Shown: positions 7,181 through 17,101 of the stretch, piece by piece
Position numbering within the stretch: the first letter of the stretch is position 1
How the letters are laid out: each line of letters starts with the position of its first letter
Translations under genes and position numbers: made by a program
Notes under the pieces: model-generated
Database searches by the model: none
What the model was told of the DNA's origin: nothing
Seen by the model: the letters and a program-made list of their open reading frames with translations, nothing else
NCBI RefSeq assembly: GCF_036194065.1
Contig: NZ_CP108095.1
Location: forward strand, 5,456,001-5,520,000
Direction: 5' to 3'
DNA: 64,000 bases
From: Streptomyces sp. NBC_00239
GTDB lineage: Bacteria > Actinomycetota > Actinomycetes > Streptomycetales > Streptomycetaceae

Positions 7181-10051
7181 ATGAGCGAGACGAACACCCC
7201 GGCCCCCGAGGCGGCCGAGGCGCACCGTTACACGGCTGCCATGGCCGCCGACATCGAGGCACGCTGGCAGGACGTTTGGGACGCCGAGGGGACGTACGAG
7301 GCGCCGAACCCCAGCGGTGACCTGGCGGGCGACCCCGCCGTGGTCGCGCGGCCCAAGAAGTTCATCATGGACATGTTCCCGTACCCCTCGGGTGCGGGAC
7401 TGCACGTCGGTCACCCGCTCGGGTACATCGCCACCGACGTGTTCGCCCGCCACCAGCGGATGACCGGCCACAACGTCCTGCACACCCTGGGCTTCGACGC
7501 GTTCGGCCTGCCCGCCGAGCAGTACGCCGTGCAGACCGGCACGCACCCGCGGGTGTCCACCGAGGCCAACATCGAGAACATGAAGGCCCAGCTGCGTCGG
7601 CTGGGCCTGGGCCACGACAAGCGCCGGTCCTTCGCGACGATCGACCCGGACTACTACAAGTGGACCCAGTGGATCTTCCTGCAGATCTACAACTCCTGGT
7701 ACGACGCGGCCGCCGGCAAGGCCCGCCCGATCGCCGAGCTGGCCGCCGAGTTCGAGGCCGGCACCCGTGCGCTGCCCGGCGGCGCCTCCTGGGCCGAGCT
7801 GAGCGCCGCCGAGCGCGCCGAGGTGCTGGGCGGGTACCGCCTGGCCTACTCCTCCGACGCGCCCGTCAACTGGTGCCCGGGGCTGGGCACCGTACTGGCC
7901 AACGAAGAGGTCACCGCCGACGGCCGGTCCGAGCGCGGCAACTTCCCCGTCTTCAAGTCCCGGCTGAGCCAGTGGAACATGCGGATCACCGCGTACGCCG
8001 ACCGGCTGCTGGACGACCTGGACGGGCTGGACTGGCCCGAGGCCATCAAGCTGCAGCAGCGCAACTGGATCGGGCGCAGCGAGGGTGCCCGGGTCGACTT
8101 CGCGCTGGGCGACGAGGCCATCACCGTCTTCACCACCCGCCCGGACACGCTGTTCGGCGCGACCTACATGGTCCTGGCGCCGGAGCACCCGCTGGTCGAG
8201 AAGTTCATCCCGGCCGCCTGGCCGGAGGGCACCCACGAGGTGTGGACCGGCGGCTACGCCACCCCGGCCGAGGCCGTCGCGGCGTACCGCAAGCAGGCCG
8301 CCTCGAAGTCCGACGTCGAGCGGCAGGCCGAGGCCAAGGACAAGACCGGTGTCTTCACCGGCGAGTACGCGGTCAACCCGGTCAGCGGCGACAAGGTGCC
8401 CGTCTTCATCGCCGACTACGTACTGATGGGCTACGGCACCGGCGCGATCATGGCGGTACCGGCGCACGACAGCCGCGACTTCGAGTTCGCGCGCGCCTTC
8501 GAGCTGCCGATGCGCTGCGTGGTGCAGCCCTCCGACGGCCGCGGCACGGACCCGGCGGAGTGGGACGACGCGTTCGTCTCGTACGACGCGAAGCTGGTGA
8601 ACTCCACCGGCGAGGGCATCTCGCTGGACGGCCTGGGCGTCGTCGAGGCGAAGGCCGCGATCACCGACTGGCTGGCCGGGCGCGGCATCGGCGAGGGCAC
8701 CGTCAACTTCCGCCTGCGCGACTGGCTGTTCAGCCGCCAGCGGTACTGGGGCGAGCCCTTCCCGATCGTCTACGACGAGGACGGCGTGGCGCACGCCCTG
8801 CCCGAGTCGATGCTGCCGCTGGAGCTGCCGGAGGTCGACGACTACTCGCCGCGCACCTTCGCGCCGGACGACGCGAACTCGCAGCCGGAGACCCCGCTGT
8901 CGCGCCGCGAGGACTGGGTCAACGTCGAGCTGGACCTGGGCGACGGCCGCGGGGTGCGCCCGTACCGCCGCGAGACCAACACCATGCCGAACTGGGCCGG
9001 TTCCTGCTGGTACGAGCTGCGCTACCTGGACCCGAACAACGCGGACGCGCTGGTCGACCCGGAGATCGAGCAGTACTGGATGGGCCCGCGCGAAGGCGCG
9101 CCGCACGGCGGTGTCGACCTGTACGTGGGCGGCGCCGAGCACGCGGTGCTGCACCTGCTGTACGCCCGCTTCTGGTCGAAGGTGCTGTTCGACCTGGGGC
9201 ACGTCTCCTCGGCGGAGCCGTTCCACAAGCTGTTCAACCAGGGCATGATCCAGGCGTACGCGTACACCGACGCGCGCGGTGTGTACGTTCCGGCGGCCGA
9301 GGTCGAGGAGCGCGACGGCGGCTACTTCTACCAGGGCGAGCCGGTCAAGCGTGAGCACGGCAAGATGGGCAAGTCCCTGAAGAACGCCGTCACGCCGGAC
9401 GAGATCTGCACCGAGTACGGCGCCGACACGCTGCGCCTGTACGAGATGGCGATGGGCCCGCTGGACGTCTCCCGGCCGTGGGACACCCGCGCCGTGGTCG
9501 GCCAGTACCGCCTGCTGCAGCGCCTGTGGCGCAACATCGTCGACGAGGAGACCGGCGCCGTGACGGTGGTCGACTCCACGCCGGGCGAGGACACGCTGCG
9601 CGCCCTGCACAAGGCGATCGACGGGGCAGGCGCGGACCTGGCGGCGCTGCGGTTCAACACCGCCATCGCGAAGATCACCGAGCTGAACAACGTCCTGACG
9701 AAGGCCGCCGAGCCGCTGTCGCGGGTCGTCGCCGAGCAGCTGGTGCTGCTGGTGGCGCCGCTGGCCCCGCACATCGCCGAGGAGCTGTGGCACCGGCTGG
9801 GGCACACCGACTCGGTGGTCCACCAGGACTTCCCGGTCGCGGACCCGGCGTACGTCGTGGACGAGACGGTGACCTGTGTCGTGCAGGTCAAGGGCAAGGT
9901 CAAGGCGCGCCTGGAGGTGCCGCCGGCGATTTCCGAGGGTGACCTGGAGCAGCTGGCGGTGTCCGACCCGGGTGTGGTCGCGGCGCTGGGCGGCGCGGAG
10001 ATCCGCAAGGTGATCGTGCGTGCGCCGAAGCTGGTGAACATCGTCATCTGA
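7181..10051 (+). CDS. leuS: Leucyl-tRNA synthetase LeuS, 956 aa
   Basis: Charges tRNA-Leu with leucine. A class I synthetase: the HIGH-type motif is HVGH in [16 protein letters not shown] (about residues 65-80) and the KMSKS motif is KMGKS at about 728-732. The CP1 editing domain ([21 protein letters not shown]) lies near residue 315, and the C-terminal anticodon-binding and Leu-specific domains end at LVNIVI. The region around residues 185-225 carries an Ala/Glu-rich insertion between Rossmann strands. Start ATG 7181 ([17 protein letters not shown]) is chosen because the ORF extension overlaps the attenuator. Expression is probably set by the Leu leader and terminator just upstream. Confidence 0.97.
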   Translation: MSETNTPAPEAAEAHRYTAAMAADIEARWQDVWDAEGTYEAPNPSGDLAGDPAVVARPKKFIMDMFPYPSGAGLHVGHPLGYIATDVFARHQRMTGHNVLHTLGFDAFGLPAEQYAVQTGTHPRVSTEANIENMKAQLRRLGLGHDKRRSFATIDPDYYKWTQWIFLQIYNSWYDAAAGKARPIAELAAEFEAGTRALPGGASWAELSAAERAEVLGGYRLAYSSDAPVNWCPGLGTVLANEEVTADGRSERGNFPVFKSRLSQWNMRITAYADRLLDDLDGLDWPEAIKLQQRNWIGRSEGARVDFALGDEAITVFTTRPDTLFGATYMVLAPEHPLVEKFIPAAWPEGTHEVWTGGYATPAEAVAAYRKQAASKSDVERQAEAKDKTGVFTGEYAVNPVSGDKVPVFIADYVLMGYGTGAIMAVPAHDSRDFEFARAFELPMRCVVQPSDGRGTDPAEWDDAFVSYDAKLVNSTGEGISLDGLGVVEAKAAITDWLAGRGIGEGTVNFRLRDWLFSRQRYWGEPFPIVYDEDGVAHALPESMLPLELPEVDDYSPRTFAPDDANSQPETPLSRREDWVNVELDLGDGRGVRPYRRETNTMPNWAGSCWYELRYLDPNNADALVDPEIEQYWMGPREGAPHGGVDLYVGGAEHAVLHLLYARFWSKVLFDLGHVSSAEPFHKLFNQGMIQAYAYTDARGVYVPAAEVEERDGGYFYQGEPVKREHGKMGKSLKNAVTPDEICTEYGADTLRLYEMAMGPLDVSRPWDTRAVVGQYRLLQRLWRNIVDEETGAVTVVDSTPGEDTLRALHKAIDGAGADLAALRFNTAIAKITELNNVLTKAAEPLSRVVAEQLVLLVAPLAPHIAEELWHRLGHTDSVVHQDFPVADPAYVVDETVTCVVQVKGKVKARLEVPPAISEGDLEQLAVSDPGVVAALGGAEIRKVIVRAPKLVNIVI

Positions 10052-10130
10052 CGGGCGGCCGCCGGCTGAGCGGGATCCGGCTGTGAGCGGTGTCCCCGGG
10101 AGTGGAGTCCCGCTGTAGGGGATGTCCCGT

Positions 10131-10173
10131 ACGGGCAGGTTGGGGGTTCGAATGGAACCCTCGGCCTGCCCGT
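10131..10173 (+). terminator. Hairpin terminator downstream of leuS
   Basis: ACGGGCAGG (10131-10139) pairs with CCTGCCCGT (10165-10173), with inner pairing GGGTTC/GAACCC around a short loop, followed by TCCGTTT. It lies 79 bp after the leuS stop and 58 bp before the next start codon. Confidence 0.7.
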
Positions 10174-10230
10174 TCCGTTTACGGTTGAGGGGTACGGAGC
10201 AAGCACGGGACAGCCGGGGAAGGGGCACTC

Positions 10231-11016
10231 ATGGAGGTCGCGTTGATCATCTTTGCGTTGATGCTGTTGGTCTTCCTCGGCTTGGGCGCGTACGCGACCG
10301 TCAAGGTGGTCGGCGCGGCGAAGCGGGGCGTGGACCGGACGATCACGCAGGCGCGGCGGACCGTCGAGGACACCACACTGCGGGCGAAGAGCTTCGGGCA
10401 GGTGGGCGTCGGCGGCAGCCTGGCCCAGCTGCGGCTGGACCTGCGGACCTCCATGCGGGCCACGCAGGAGGCGCTGTTCGCGGGGGTGCAGCAGGACGAG
10501 TCCCTGCGGGAGACCATCGCGCTCTTCGAGCGGCTGAGCGCACACGGTCACGAGCTGGACGCGGACCTGAAGCGGCTGGAGAGCGAGCCGGACAAGAGCC
10601 GGATCGCGGAGCGGCTGCCCGAGCTGCGGGAGCGCACGCAGCGCATCACGAAGTCGGCGGACTCGCTGCGGTGGGCGGCGCGCGACCGGGCCCGGACGTT
10701 CGCGACGGACGACCTGGACTCGCTGACGGCGCAGATCGAGATGGAGTCGGGCGCGCTGCGGGACTGGTCGAAGGAGCGGGACGGGCTGGACGCGCTGGAC
10801 GACCTGGACGGCCTGGACCTGGGTGGTGTGGGGGGCGGGCGCGGCGGCGCCGGCAGCGCGGGTGCGGGGGCCGGGGCGGGGGCCGGGGCCGGTGCTTCGG
10901 CCGGGCGGGGCGGGCAGGGTGGTGCGGAGGCTCCGAAGCCGCTGGGGCCGCCCACCCAGCACTGGAACGCCACGTACCCCTGGGAGAAGGCCCCGCGCCC
11001 GGAGAGCACCCCCTAG
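10231..11016 (+). CDS. Membrane-anchored coiled-coil protein of unknown function, 261 aa
   Basis: An N-terminal transmembrane helix (about residues 3-25, ALIIFALMLLVFLGLGAYAT) is followed by a long charged helical region with heptad-like Leu/Arg/Glu spacing (about 60-190), then a Gly/Ala low-complexity linker (about 195-235). It ends in a Pro/Trp-containing tail (THQHW-like, PTQHWNATYPWEKAP). The ATG has GGGGAAGGGG upstream. It is probably monocistronic between the leuS terminator and the DegV gene. The predicted topology puts the coiled coil in the cytoplasm. No function can be assigned. Confidence 0.8.
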   Translation: MEVALIIFALMLLVFLGLGAYATVKVVGAAKRGVDRTITQARRTVEDTTLRAKSFGQVGVGGSLAQLRLDLRTSMRATQEALFAGVQQDESLRETIALFERLSAHGHELDADLKRLESEPDKSRIAERLPELRERTQRITKSADSLRWAARDRARTFATDDLDSLTAQIEMESGALRDWSKERDGLDALDDLDGLDLGGVGGGRGGAGSAGAGAGAGAGAGASAGRGGQGGAEAPKPLGPPTQHWNATYPWEKAPRPESTP

Positions 11017-11165
11017 GGAAGCCGTGGGGATACGTGGCGGAGCCGCGGGGTCGAGGGGGAGGCCGCCGGGGTTCGGGTGGTGTTTCGTGACGTCCGGGGG
11101 GCCGGGAGGCCGATCGCGGTGGACCGGGCTGCCGGGAACGGCCCTCTCCCGGTAACCTCCCGGTC

Positions 11166-12011
11166 ATGTCCCGCCATGTCGCGATCGTCACCGATTCCAC
11201 GGCCTACCTGCCCCCACCGGCGATGCTGCGGCACGCGATCACCTCCGTCCCGCTCACCGTAGTCCTCGGCGACGAGGCGCTCGAAGAGGGCACCGAGATC
11301 TCGGCCCGCTCGCTCGCCCTGGCCCTCCAGAAGCGCCGTTCCGTGACGACCTCGCGGCCCAGCCCCGAGGAGTTCGTCCGCGCGTACCGGGCGGTCGCGG
11401 ACGCCGGCGCCACCGGCATCGTCTCCCTGCACCTGTCCTCCGAGTTCTCCGGCACGTACGACGCCGCCGTGCTGGCCGCCAAGACGGCCCCGGTCCCGGT
11501 CAAGGTCGTGGACACCGGCATGGTCGCCATGGCACTCGGCTTCTGCGCGCTGGCCGCGGCCGAGGTCGCCGAGGCGGGCGGGTCCGTGGACGAAGCGGTC
11601 GCGGCGGCGGAGAAGCGGGCCTCCGGCATGTCCGCGTTCTTCTACGTCGACACCCTCGACTACCTCCGGCGGGGCGGCCGGATCGGCGCCGCGCAGGCGC
11701 TCTTCGGTTCCGCGCTCGCGGTGAAGCCCCTGTTGCAACTGGACGGCGGCAGGATCGAGATGCTGGAGAAGGTGCGGACGGCGTCCAAGGCGATCGCCCG
11801 CCTGGAGGAGCTGGCGGTGGAACGGGCGGGAGCCGCCAGTGTGGACATCGCGGTTCACCACCTCGCGGCACCGGAGCGGGCGGACAAGCTGGCGGAACGG
11901 CTGCGGGAGCGGGTGCCGGGGCTGGTGGAACTGCACGTCAGCGAGGTGGGTGCGGTGATCGGAGCACACACCGGGCCGGGTCTGCTGGCCGCCGTGATCT
12001 CGCCGAGGTAG
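11166..12011 (+). CDS. DegV family fatty-acid-binding protein, 281 aa
   Basis: DegV/FakB proteins bind a fatty acid and present it to a kinase partner. The protein shows the family start VAIVTDSTAYLP, the SRPSPEEF motif near residue 62, the LSSEFSGTYDAA block near 94-105, the VVDTGMVAMALGF segment, and the YVDTLDYLRRGGRIG motif near 160-174. Length is typical. No fatty-acid kinase gene (fakA) is adjacent. It is followed after 96 bp by comEA; the gap contains a DnaA-box-like TTGTCCACA. Confidence 0.9.
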   Translation: MSRHVAIVTDSTAYLPPPAMLRHAITSVPLTVVLGDEALEEGTEISARSLALALQKRRSVTTSRPSPEEFVRAYRAVADAGATGIVSLHLSSEFSGTYDAAVLAAKTAPVPVKVVDTGMVAMALGFCALAAAEVAEAGGSVDEAVAAAEKRASGMSAFFYVDTLDYLRRGGRIGAAQALFGSALAVKPLLQLDGGRIEMLEKVRTASKAIARLEELAVERAGAASVDIAVHHLAAPERADKLAERLRERVPGLVELHVSEVGAVIGAHTGPGLLAAVISPR

Positions 12012-12029
12012 CCGGTACGGGTGACGGAG

Positions 12030-12038
12030 TTGTCCACA
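12030..12038 (+). promoter_or_regulatory. DnaA-box-like nonamer TTGTCCACA
   Basis: TTGTCCACA matches the preferred streptomycete DnaA box exactly. It is a single site between degV and comEA, with a partial second match (TCATCCACG) 12 nt further on. Whether DnaA binds here is not known. Confidence 0.35.
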
Positions 12039-12107
12039 ACGGGCCCGTCATCCACGGAAATCGGGTGGCCCCGGCGGTAAATCCCCTTTCTCTTTACCGT
12101 CTTGGGC

Positions 12108-13232
12108 ATGGCACTTCGACGGCATCACCTGCGCAACGTCCGTACGACTCCGCTCGGCGGGGTCCCTTCTCCTTCCGCCGGCGTCTCCGGGTCCGGCTTC
12201 TCTCCTGGCTCGCGCGCCTCTCGTGGCGTGCGCGGTGTGCGTGGCCCGCGCGGTTCCCGGCGGCTGGGGGCGGGGGTGAGCGGGCCGGGGCGGACGCCGG
12301 GGTCCGACGGGCGGTTCCGGCAGCGCGGGGGAGCGGATCCCGCTGCGGTGCGGATGCGGGCGCAGGCGCTGCTGGCGGGTAGCCCGCCGGGGGCTTTCCC
12401 TGCGGGTTACCCGGCTGTGCCCCTGCCGGTCCCACCGCATCCGCCGCCCCCTTTGCCGCCGCTGCCGCCTTTGCCGCCTCCTCCGCTGCCGCCTCCTCCG
12501 CTGGTTGTGGAGCCGGAGCCGGAGCCGGAGCCGGAGCTCGGGACGGGGGACGGGCGTGTGGTGGCCGGGCCGGGCGCGGGGGTGGCGCTGCGGGAGCGGT
12601 TGCCGGTGTGGCTCCAACTGCGGTGTGGGTTCGAGACGCGGACGGTGGCCGCCGTGGCGGTGGTCCTCGTCCTCGCACTGGGGTTCGCGGCCCAGCACTT
12701 CTGGTCCGGGCGGCCGGCCCCGGTGGCCGCGCCCCAGGCGGTGAATGCGGGCGCGGCCGCGCCCGCGGCGACGGCGCCCTCACCGACGGCGCAGGGCCGG
12801 ATCGTCGTGGACGTCGCCGGGAAGGTCCGGTCTCCGGGAGTCCTGCGGCTTCCCGTCGGGGCGCGGGTGGCGGACGCGCTGTCGGCCGCCGGGGGAGTAC
12901 GGCCGGGCGCCGACACCAGCGGGCTGAACCGGGCGCGCGTCCTGGTCGACGGCGAGCACGTGGTCGTCGGAGCCCCCGCGCCGCCCGGAGGCCCGGTACC
13001 GGGCGGCCCGGGCCCGCCGGGCGATTCCGTCGCACCGGTCGCCCAGGTCAGCCTGAGCTCCGCCACGGTCGAACAGCTCGACGCGCTGCCCGGGGTCGGC
13101 CCCGTGCTGGCCCGGCACATCGTGGAGTTCCGGACCGCGCGCGGGGGCTTCCGGTCGGTGGCCGACCTGCGGCAGGTCACCGGCATCGGCGAGCGCAGGT
13201 TCGCCGATCTGCGTCCACTGGTACGACCGTGA
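12108..13232 (+). CDS. comEA: ComEA-type helix-hairpin-helix DNA-binding protein, 374 aa
   Basis: The C-terminal 60 residues carry the tandem helix-hairpin-helix motif of ComEA (SATVEQLDALPGVGPVLARHIVEFR... VADLRQVTGIGERRFADLRPL). Before it is a SLBB/S1-like domain (RIVVDVAGKVRSPGVLRLPVG, about residues 228-248) and one transmembrane helix (about 182-200, AAVAVVLVLALGFAAQHFW). The N-terminal 170 residues are Pro/Arg/Gly-rich and poorly conserved-looking. ATG 12108 is preferred over an in-frame TTG at 12102. The stop overlaps the comEC GTG by 4 nt (GTGA). The pair resembles DNA-uptake genes, although natural competence is not established in streptomycetes. Confidence 0.88.
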   Translation: MALRRHHLRNVRTTPLGGVPSPSAGVSGSGFSPGSRASRGVRGVRGPRGSRRLGAGVSGPGRTPGSDGRFRQRGGADPAAVRMRAQALLAGSPPGAFPAGYPAVPLPVPPHPPPPLPPLPPLPPPPLPPPPLVVEPEPEPEPELGTGDGRVVAGPGAGVALRERLPVWLQLRCGFETRTVAAVAVVLVLALGFAAQHFWSGRPAPVAAPQAVNAGAAAPAATAPSPTAQGRIVVDVAGKVRSPGVLRLPVGARVADALSAAGGVRPGADTSGLNRARVLVDGEHVVVGAPAPPGGPVPGGPGPPGDSVAPVAQVSLSSATVEQLDALPGVGPVLARHIVEFRTARGGFRSVADLRQVTGIGERRFADLRPLVRP

Positions 13233-15955
13233 GCCGCGGCACCGGCCCGGGCACGGCCGCTGCCGGGCCGGGCGGGGCGGAGCTGTTCGGAGCGGGGCCA
13301 GGTGGCGCGGGCCCGGATGGTCGTGGGCCGGACGGAGCGGGCCCGGACGGCGTGGGGCCCGATGGTGCGGGGCCGGTGGACCTGCGCTTGGTGCCGCCGG
13401 CGCTGGCTGCGTGGGCGGCTGCCGCACTCGCCCTCGGGCTGCCCGGCGGCTGGACCGGCGCCGGGGTGGCCGGCTGCACGCTGGCCGCGGTGGGGTTGCT
13501 GGTCCTCGTCGCGGCGCGCCGCGCCCGGCGGCTGGCCGCCGCCGGGGCCGCCGTCCTGCTGTGCGCGGCGGCCGGCGCAGGCGTCGCGGGCCTCCACACC
13601 GCGCAGGCGCGCAGCGGCCCGGTGGCCGCGCTCGCCGAACAGCACGCCCGGGTGACCGCCGAGCTGACGGTCTCCTCGGACCCGCGGCGGACCCGGCGCG
13701 GACCGCCCGCGCTGCTCCTCGACGCCGAGCTGACCCGGATCACCGGACCCGGCGGGCAGGTCACCGCCACCCGCACACCGGTGCTGGTGTTCGCGCGTCA
13801 CGAGGACTGGGCGCGGCTGCTGCCCTCGGTCCGGGTCCGGGTGAGCGCCCGGCTCGCCCCGCCGCGGCAGGACGCGGACCGGGCGGCGGCCGTGGTGCGG
13901 GTGACGGGAGACCGCCCGCCGGAGGTCCTGGGCGGGCCGGACGGGCTCCAGCGCACCGCCGGGGCGCTGCGCGCCGGGCTGCGGGAGGCCACCGCGGGGC
14001 TCTCCCCGGACGCCCGGGCGCTGCTGCCCGGGCTGGTGGTGGGGGACACCTCCCGGGTGCCGGCGGACCTGCACGAGGCCTTCCTCGCCACCGACCTGGT
14101 GCACCTGCTGGCCGTCTCCGGGTCCAACCTCACCGTGGTGCTGTTCCTGCTCGTCGGGCCGCCGGGCAGCGCGCTGCGGGCGGAACGCGGCGGGCTGGCG
14201 CCCCGGATCGGGCTGACCCTGCGGGGCACGGCCGTGTGCGGGGCGGCCCTGATCCTCGGCTTCGTGGTGGTGTGCCGACCGGAACCGAGCGTGCTGCGGG
14301 CCGCCGCCTGCGGGGCGGTCACACTGCTGGCGATCGGCACCGGCCGCCGCAGGTCCCTGATCCCGGCACTGGCCGCCGCCGTGCTGCTGCTCGTGCTCTA
14401 CGACCCCTGGCTCGCGCGCAGCCCCGGCTTCCTGCTCTCCGTGCTGGCCACCGGCGCGCTGCTCACTCTCGGCCCACGGTGGAGCGCCGCGCTGCAGCGG
14501 CGCGGGGTACGGCCGCGGCTCGCCGAACCGCTGGCCGCGGCCGCCGCGGCGCAGGCGGTGTGCGCTCCGGTGGTCGCCGTCATGGCCGCCAGGGTGAGCC
14601 TGGTGGCGGTGCCCTGCAACCTGCTGGCCGAGCCCGCCGCCGGACCGGCCACCGTCCTCGGATTCGCGGCGCTCGCCGCGGCCGCGATCTGGATGCCGGC
14701 CGCGCAGGCGCTGGCCTGGTGCGCGGGCCTGCCCGCGGGCTGGATCGCCGGCGTGGCCCGCACCGGCGCGGACCTGCCCGGCGCGGAGGTGAGCTGGCCG
14801 GGCGGCGTGGCGGGCGGGCTGCTGCTGGCCGGGGTGACCCTCGCGGCCGTCCTGGTCGCGGCCCGGGTGGTGCGCTACCGGTGGGTGTGCGCGGCGCTGG
14901 CGCTGCTTCTGGTCCTCGTGGTGGTGCGGCCGGTGCCGCTGACCCGGGTGCTGGCGGGCTGGCCGCCGCCGGGCTGGCGGTACGCGCAGTGCGCGGTGGG
15001 GCAGGGCGACGCCGGGGTGCTGGCCGCGGGGCCGGGCACCGCGGTCGTGGTCGACGCCGGGCCCGAGCCGGGGCCCGTCGACCGGTGCCTGCGGGTACTC
15101 GGGGTCTCCCGGGTCCCGCTGCTCCTGCTGACGCACTTTCACCAGGACCACGTGGGCGGGCTCGCCGGGGTGCTGCGCGGCCGGTCGGTCGGGGCGATCC
15201 AGACCACCGTCCTCGAAGATCCCCCGGAACAGGCCCGGTTCGTGCGTGCCACGGCCGCCGCCGCAGGGGTGCCGATGCTGCGCTCGGTGCCGGGCGAGCG
15301 GCGACGGACCGGACCGCTGGAGTGGGAAGTGCTGTGGCCCCCGGCGGACGGGCCGCCCTCGGGCGGAGCCAACGACGCGAGCGTCGCCCTCCTGGTGCGG
15401 GCACCCGGGCTGCGGCTGCTGCTCCTCGGCGACCTCGAACCACCCGCCCAGCAAGAGCTGCTGAGGGAGCATCCGGAACTGGGGCCGGTGGACGTACTCA
15501 AGGTGGCCCACCACGGCTCCGCCCACCAGGACCCCGGGCTGCTCTCCCGGGTCCGCCCCAGGCTGGCCCTGATCCCGGTCGGTGCCGGGAACCGCTACGG
15601 ACACCCGGCGCCCCGCACGGTGGCCGCGCTGGAAGCGGCGGGAGCGGCCGTGCTGCGGACCGACACCGACGGGTCGGTGGCGGTCACCGGGTCGGGGCCG
15701 GGTCTGAGGGCCGTGCCGGCCGGCCGCCGCCGACGGCCTGAAAGGGCGTACCGGCGGTCCACTCCTTACATATGGACAGCGGGTGGCCGGCGGGCCGCGC
15801 CGGGTTCGCCATTCTGTTTGCCCCGGCCCCGGCATCATGATCGAATGCGTCTTCGCGAGAGGGGTCCGATTCCAGACAGCACGGGGGTGCATGCGCGATG
15901 TTCGGTCGCCGGCGGGGGAATGAGACGGCCGGAAGTTCAGATGCCGCCCATCTGA
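13229..15955 (+). CDS. comEC: ComEC/Rec2-type DNA channel protein, 908 aa
   Basis: After a Gly/Pro/Asp-rich N-terminus with repeated GPDG units come several hydrophobic helices, a soluble N-terminal domain, and the competence helical bundle (LLPGLVVGDTSRVP, LLAVSGSNLTVVLFLL near residue 295). A C-terminal metallo-beta-lactamase-like domain carries HFHQDH near residue 637. The family forms the inner-membrane channel for single-stranded DNA uptake. The GTG start overlaps the comEA stop. The final 70 or so residues, after the VPAGRRRRPE region, look non-conserved and run 58 nt into the next gene, so the stop may lie further downstream than in relatives. Confidence 0.9.
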   Translation: MSRGTGPGTAAAGPGGAELFGAGPGGAGPDGRGPDGAGPDGVGPDGAGPVDLRLVPPALAAWAAAALALGLPGGWTGAGVAGCTLAAVGLLVLVAARRARRLAAAGAAVLLCAAAGAGVAGLHTAQARSGPVAALAEQHARVTAELTVSSDPRRTRRGPPALLLDAELTRITGPGGQVTATRTPVLVFARHEDWARLLPSVRVRVSARLAPPRQDADRAAAVVRVTGDRPPEVLGGPDGLQRTAGALRAGLREATAGLSPDARALLPGLVVGDTSRVPADLHEAFLATDLVHLLAVSGSNLTVVLFLLVGPPGSALRAERGGLAPRIGLTLRGTAVCGAALILGFVVVCRPEPSVLRAAACGAVTLLAIGTGRRRSLIPALAAAVLLLVLYDPWLARSPGFLLSVLATGALLTLGPRWSAALQRRGVRPRLAEPLAAAAAAQAVCAPVVAVMAARVSLVAVPCNLLAEPAAGPATVLGFAALAAAAIWMPAAQALAWCAGLPAGWIAGVARTGADLPGAEVSWPGGVAGGLLLAGVTLAAVLVAARVVRYRWVCAALALLLVLVVVRPVPLTRVLAGWPPPGWRYAQCAVGQGDAGVLAAGPGTAVVVDAGPEPGPVDRCLRVLGVSRVPLLLLTHFHQDHVGGLAGVLRGRSVGAIQTTVLEDPPEQARFVRATAAAAGVPMLRSVPGERRRTGPLEWEVLWPPADGPPSGGANDASVALLVRAPGLRLLLLGDLEPPAQQELLREHPELGPVDVLKVAHHGSAHQDPGLLSRVRPRLALIPVGAGNRYGHPAPRTVAALEAAGAAVLRTDTDGSVAVTGSGPGLRAVPAGRRRRPERAYRRSTPYIWTAGGRRAAPGSPFCLPRPRHHDRMRLRERGPIPDSTGVHARCSVAGGGMRRPEVQMPPI

Positions 15956-16773
15956 CAGGAGTGCCGCCCGAAGCGGGAGTGCTGAGCTGCCGGGTGATAG
16001 ACCAGTACCACCAGCCCGTCCGTCAGGCGCGGTTCGAGGTCACCGACCCGATCGGGCGCCGCATCGTCAGCGGCGAGACCGATCCGTACGGCGGGTTCCT
16101 GGCGGCCGTGCCGGAGGGCGAGTACCGGCTGGCGGTCACGGCCGAGGGGTACGCGCCGTACCACGCGGCGACGCTCGTCGCGGCGGGCGGCCGGCCCGGG
16201 CCCGGCGACATCATGGTGGAGGCCGTCGAGCCGCCGGTGCTGCCACGGCCCGGGCACTGGGAGATCGAACCGACGCACTCCGCCATCGGGTTCTCGGCGC
16301 GGCACATCGGGCTCGCCCGGATCCGCGGCCGGTTCAACACGTTCGCCGGGGCCGTGCGCATCGCGGACCGCATGGAGGACTCCTCCATGCACGTGATCAT
16401 CGACGCCGGCAGCATCGACACGGGGGTGCGGATGCGGGACGACCACCTGCGGTCGGGCGACTTCCTGGACGCGGCGCGTCATCCCACCATCGAGTTCTAC
16501 AGCGAGCGGTTCATCCACCGCACCGGCAGCCGCTGGGCGGTGGCGGGTGCGCTGACGCTGCACGGGGTGAGCCGGTCCGTGACCCTGGACACCGAGTACC
16601 TGGGGCTCGGCACCGGCATGGAGGGAGAGACGCGGGCCGCCTGCCGGGCCACCACCGAGCTGCAGCGCGAGGACTTCACGCTGACCTGGCAGTCCATGCT
16701 CGCCCACGGGATCGCGGCGATCGGTTCGAGCGTCGACGTGGCGCTCGACGTGCAGATCGTGCACAAGAACTGA
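15898..16773 (+). CDS. YceI family protein with N-terminal carboxypeptidase-regulatory-like domain, 291 aa
   Basis: Residues about 25-100 form a CarboxypepD_reg/Cna-B-like beta domain (CRVIDQYHQPVRQARFEV). Residues about 112-290 are the YceI lipocalin-like domain (HWEIEPTHSAIGFSARHIG, RFNTFAGAVRIAD, SIDTGVRMRDDHLRSGDF), which binds isoprenoid or amphiphilic ligands in known structures. No signal peptide is visible, unlike periplasmic YceI, so a cytoplasmic location is likely. The ATG lies inside the 3' end of the comEC frame. Confidence 0.88.
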   Translation: MFGRRRGNETAGSSDAAHLTGVPPEAGVLSCRVIDQYHQPVRQARFEVTDPIGRRIVSGETDPYGGFLAAVPEGEYRLAVTAEGYAPYHAATLVAAGGRPGPGDIMVEAVEPPVLPRPGHWEIEPTHSAIGFSARHIGLARIRGRFNTFAGAVRIADRMEDSSMHVIIDAGSIDTGVRMRDDHLRSGDFLDAARHPTIEFYSERFIHRTGSRWAVAGALTLHGVSRSVTLDTEYLGLGTGMEGETRAACRATTELQREDFTLTWQSMLAHGIAAIGSSVDVALDVQIVHKN

Positions 16774-16794
16774 GCGGGCGGCGGGCTCCGGCCG

Positions 16795-17037
16795 TTACGG
16801 GGCCTCCAGCCAGCCCTCGTGCTCCGCGGCGAGAGCGTCCAGCGCCGCGGGGTCCAGGCGGTCCGCCGGGTCCTCCACGACGACCAGCCACTGGGCGTCC
16901 TCGGCGTCGTCCTCCCCGGCCAGGGCGTCCCTGACCAACTGGGGCTCCTCGGCGAGGCCGAAGCGGTCGGAGAGGTCCTGCGCCACCTCCTCGGCGGCGT
17001 CGCGGTCGGGCAGTACCAGTACATGTCGAGCGTTCAC
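16795..17037 (-). CDS. Small acidic protein of unknown function, 80 aa
   Basis: The protein begins MNARHVLVLPDRDAAEEVAQDL and is very acidic, with an alternating alpha/beta pattern reminiscent of a ferredoxin-like fold; no family is recognised with certainty. It is convergent with the YceI gene (21 bp apart) and divergent from holA (64 bp between start codons). Third-position GC supports coding. I recall a similar gene beside holA in other streptomycetes. Confidence 0.7.
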   Translation of the reverse strand: MNARHVLVLPDRDAAEEVAQDLSDRFGLAEEPQLVRDALAGEDDAEDAQWLVVVEDPADRLDPAALDALAAEHEGWLEAP

Positions 17038-17101
17038 GGCTCACATTCTGGTGCACCGCACCCGCACGCGGTGTCGGTGGGGCGTGGGATGCTGGACGGC
17101 G

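Noticed and set aside
7172..10228. Very long open frame (about 1018 codons) antisense to leuS
   Set aside because: It is the shadow of leuS: high third-position GC removes stop codons on the opposite strand. The translation is Val/Arg/Gln/His-rich without domain logic.
12407..15892. Long antisense frame over comEA-comEC
   Set aside because: Arg/Pro/Gly/His-rich composition typical of GC-shadow frames; the plus strand carries clear HhH and MBL motifs.
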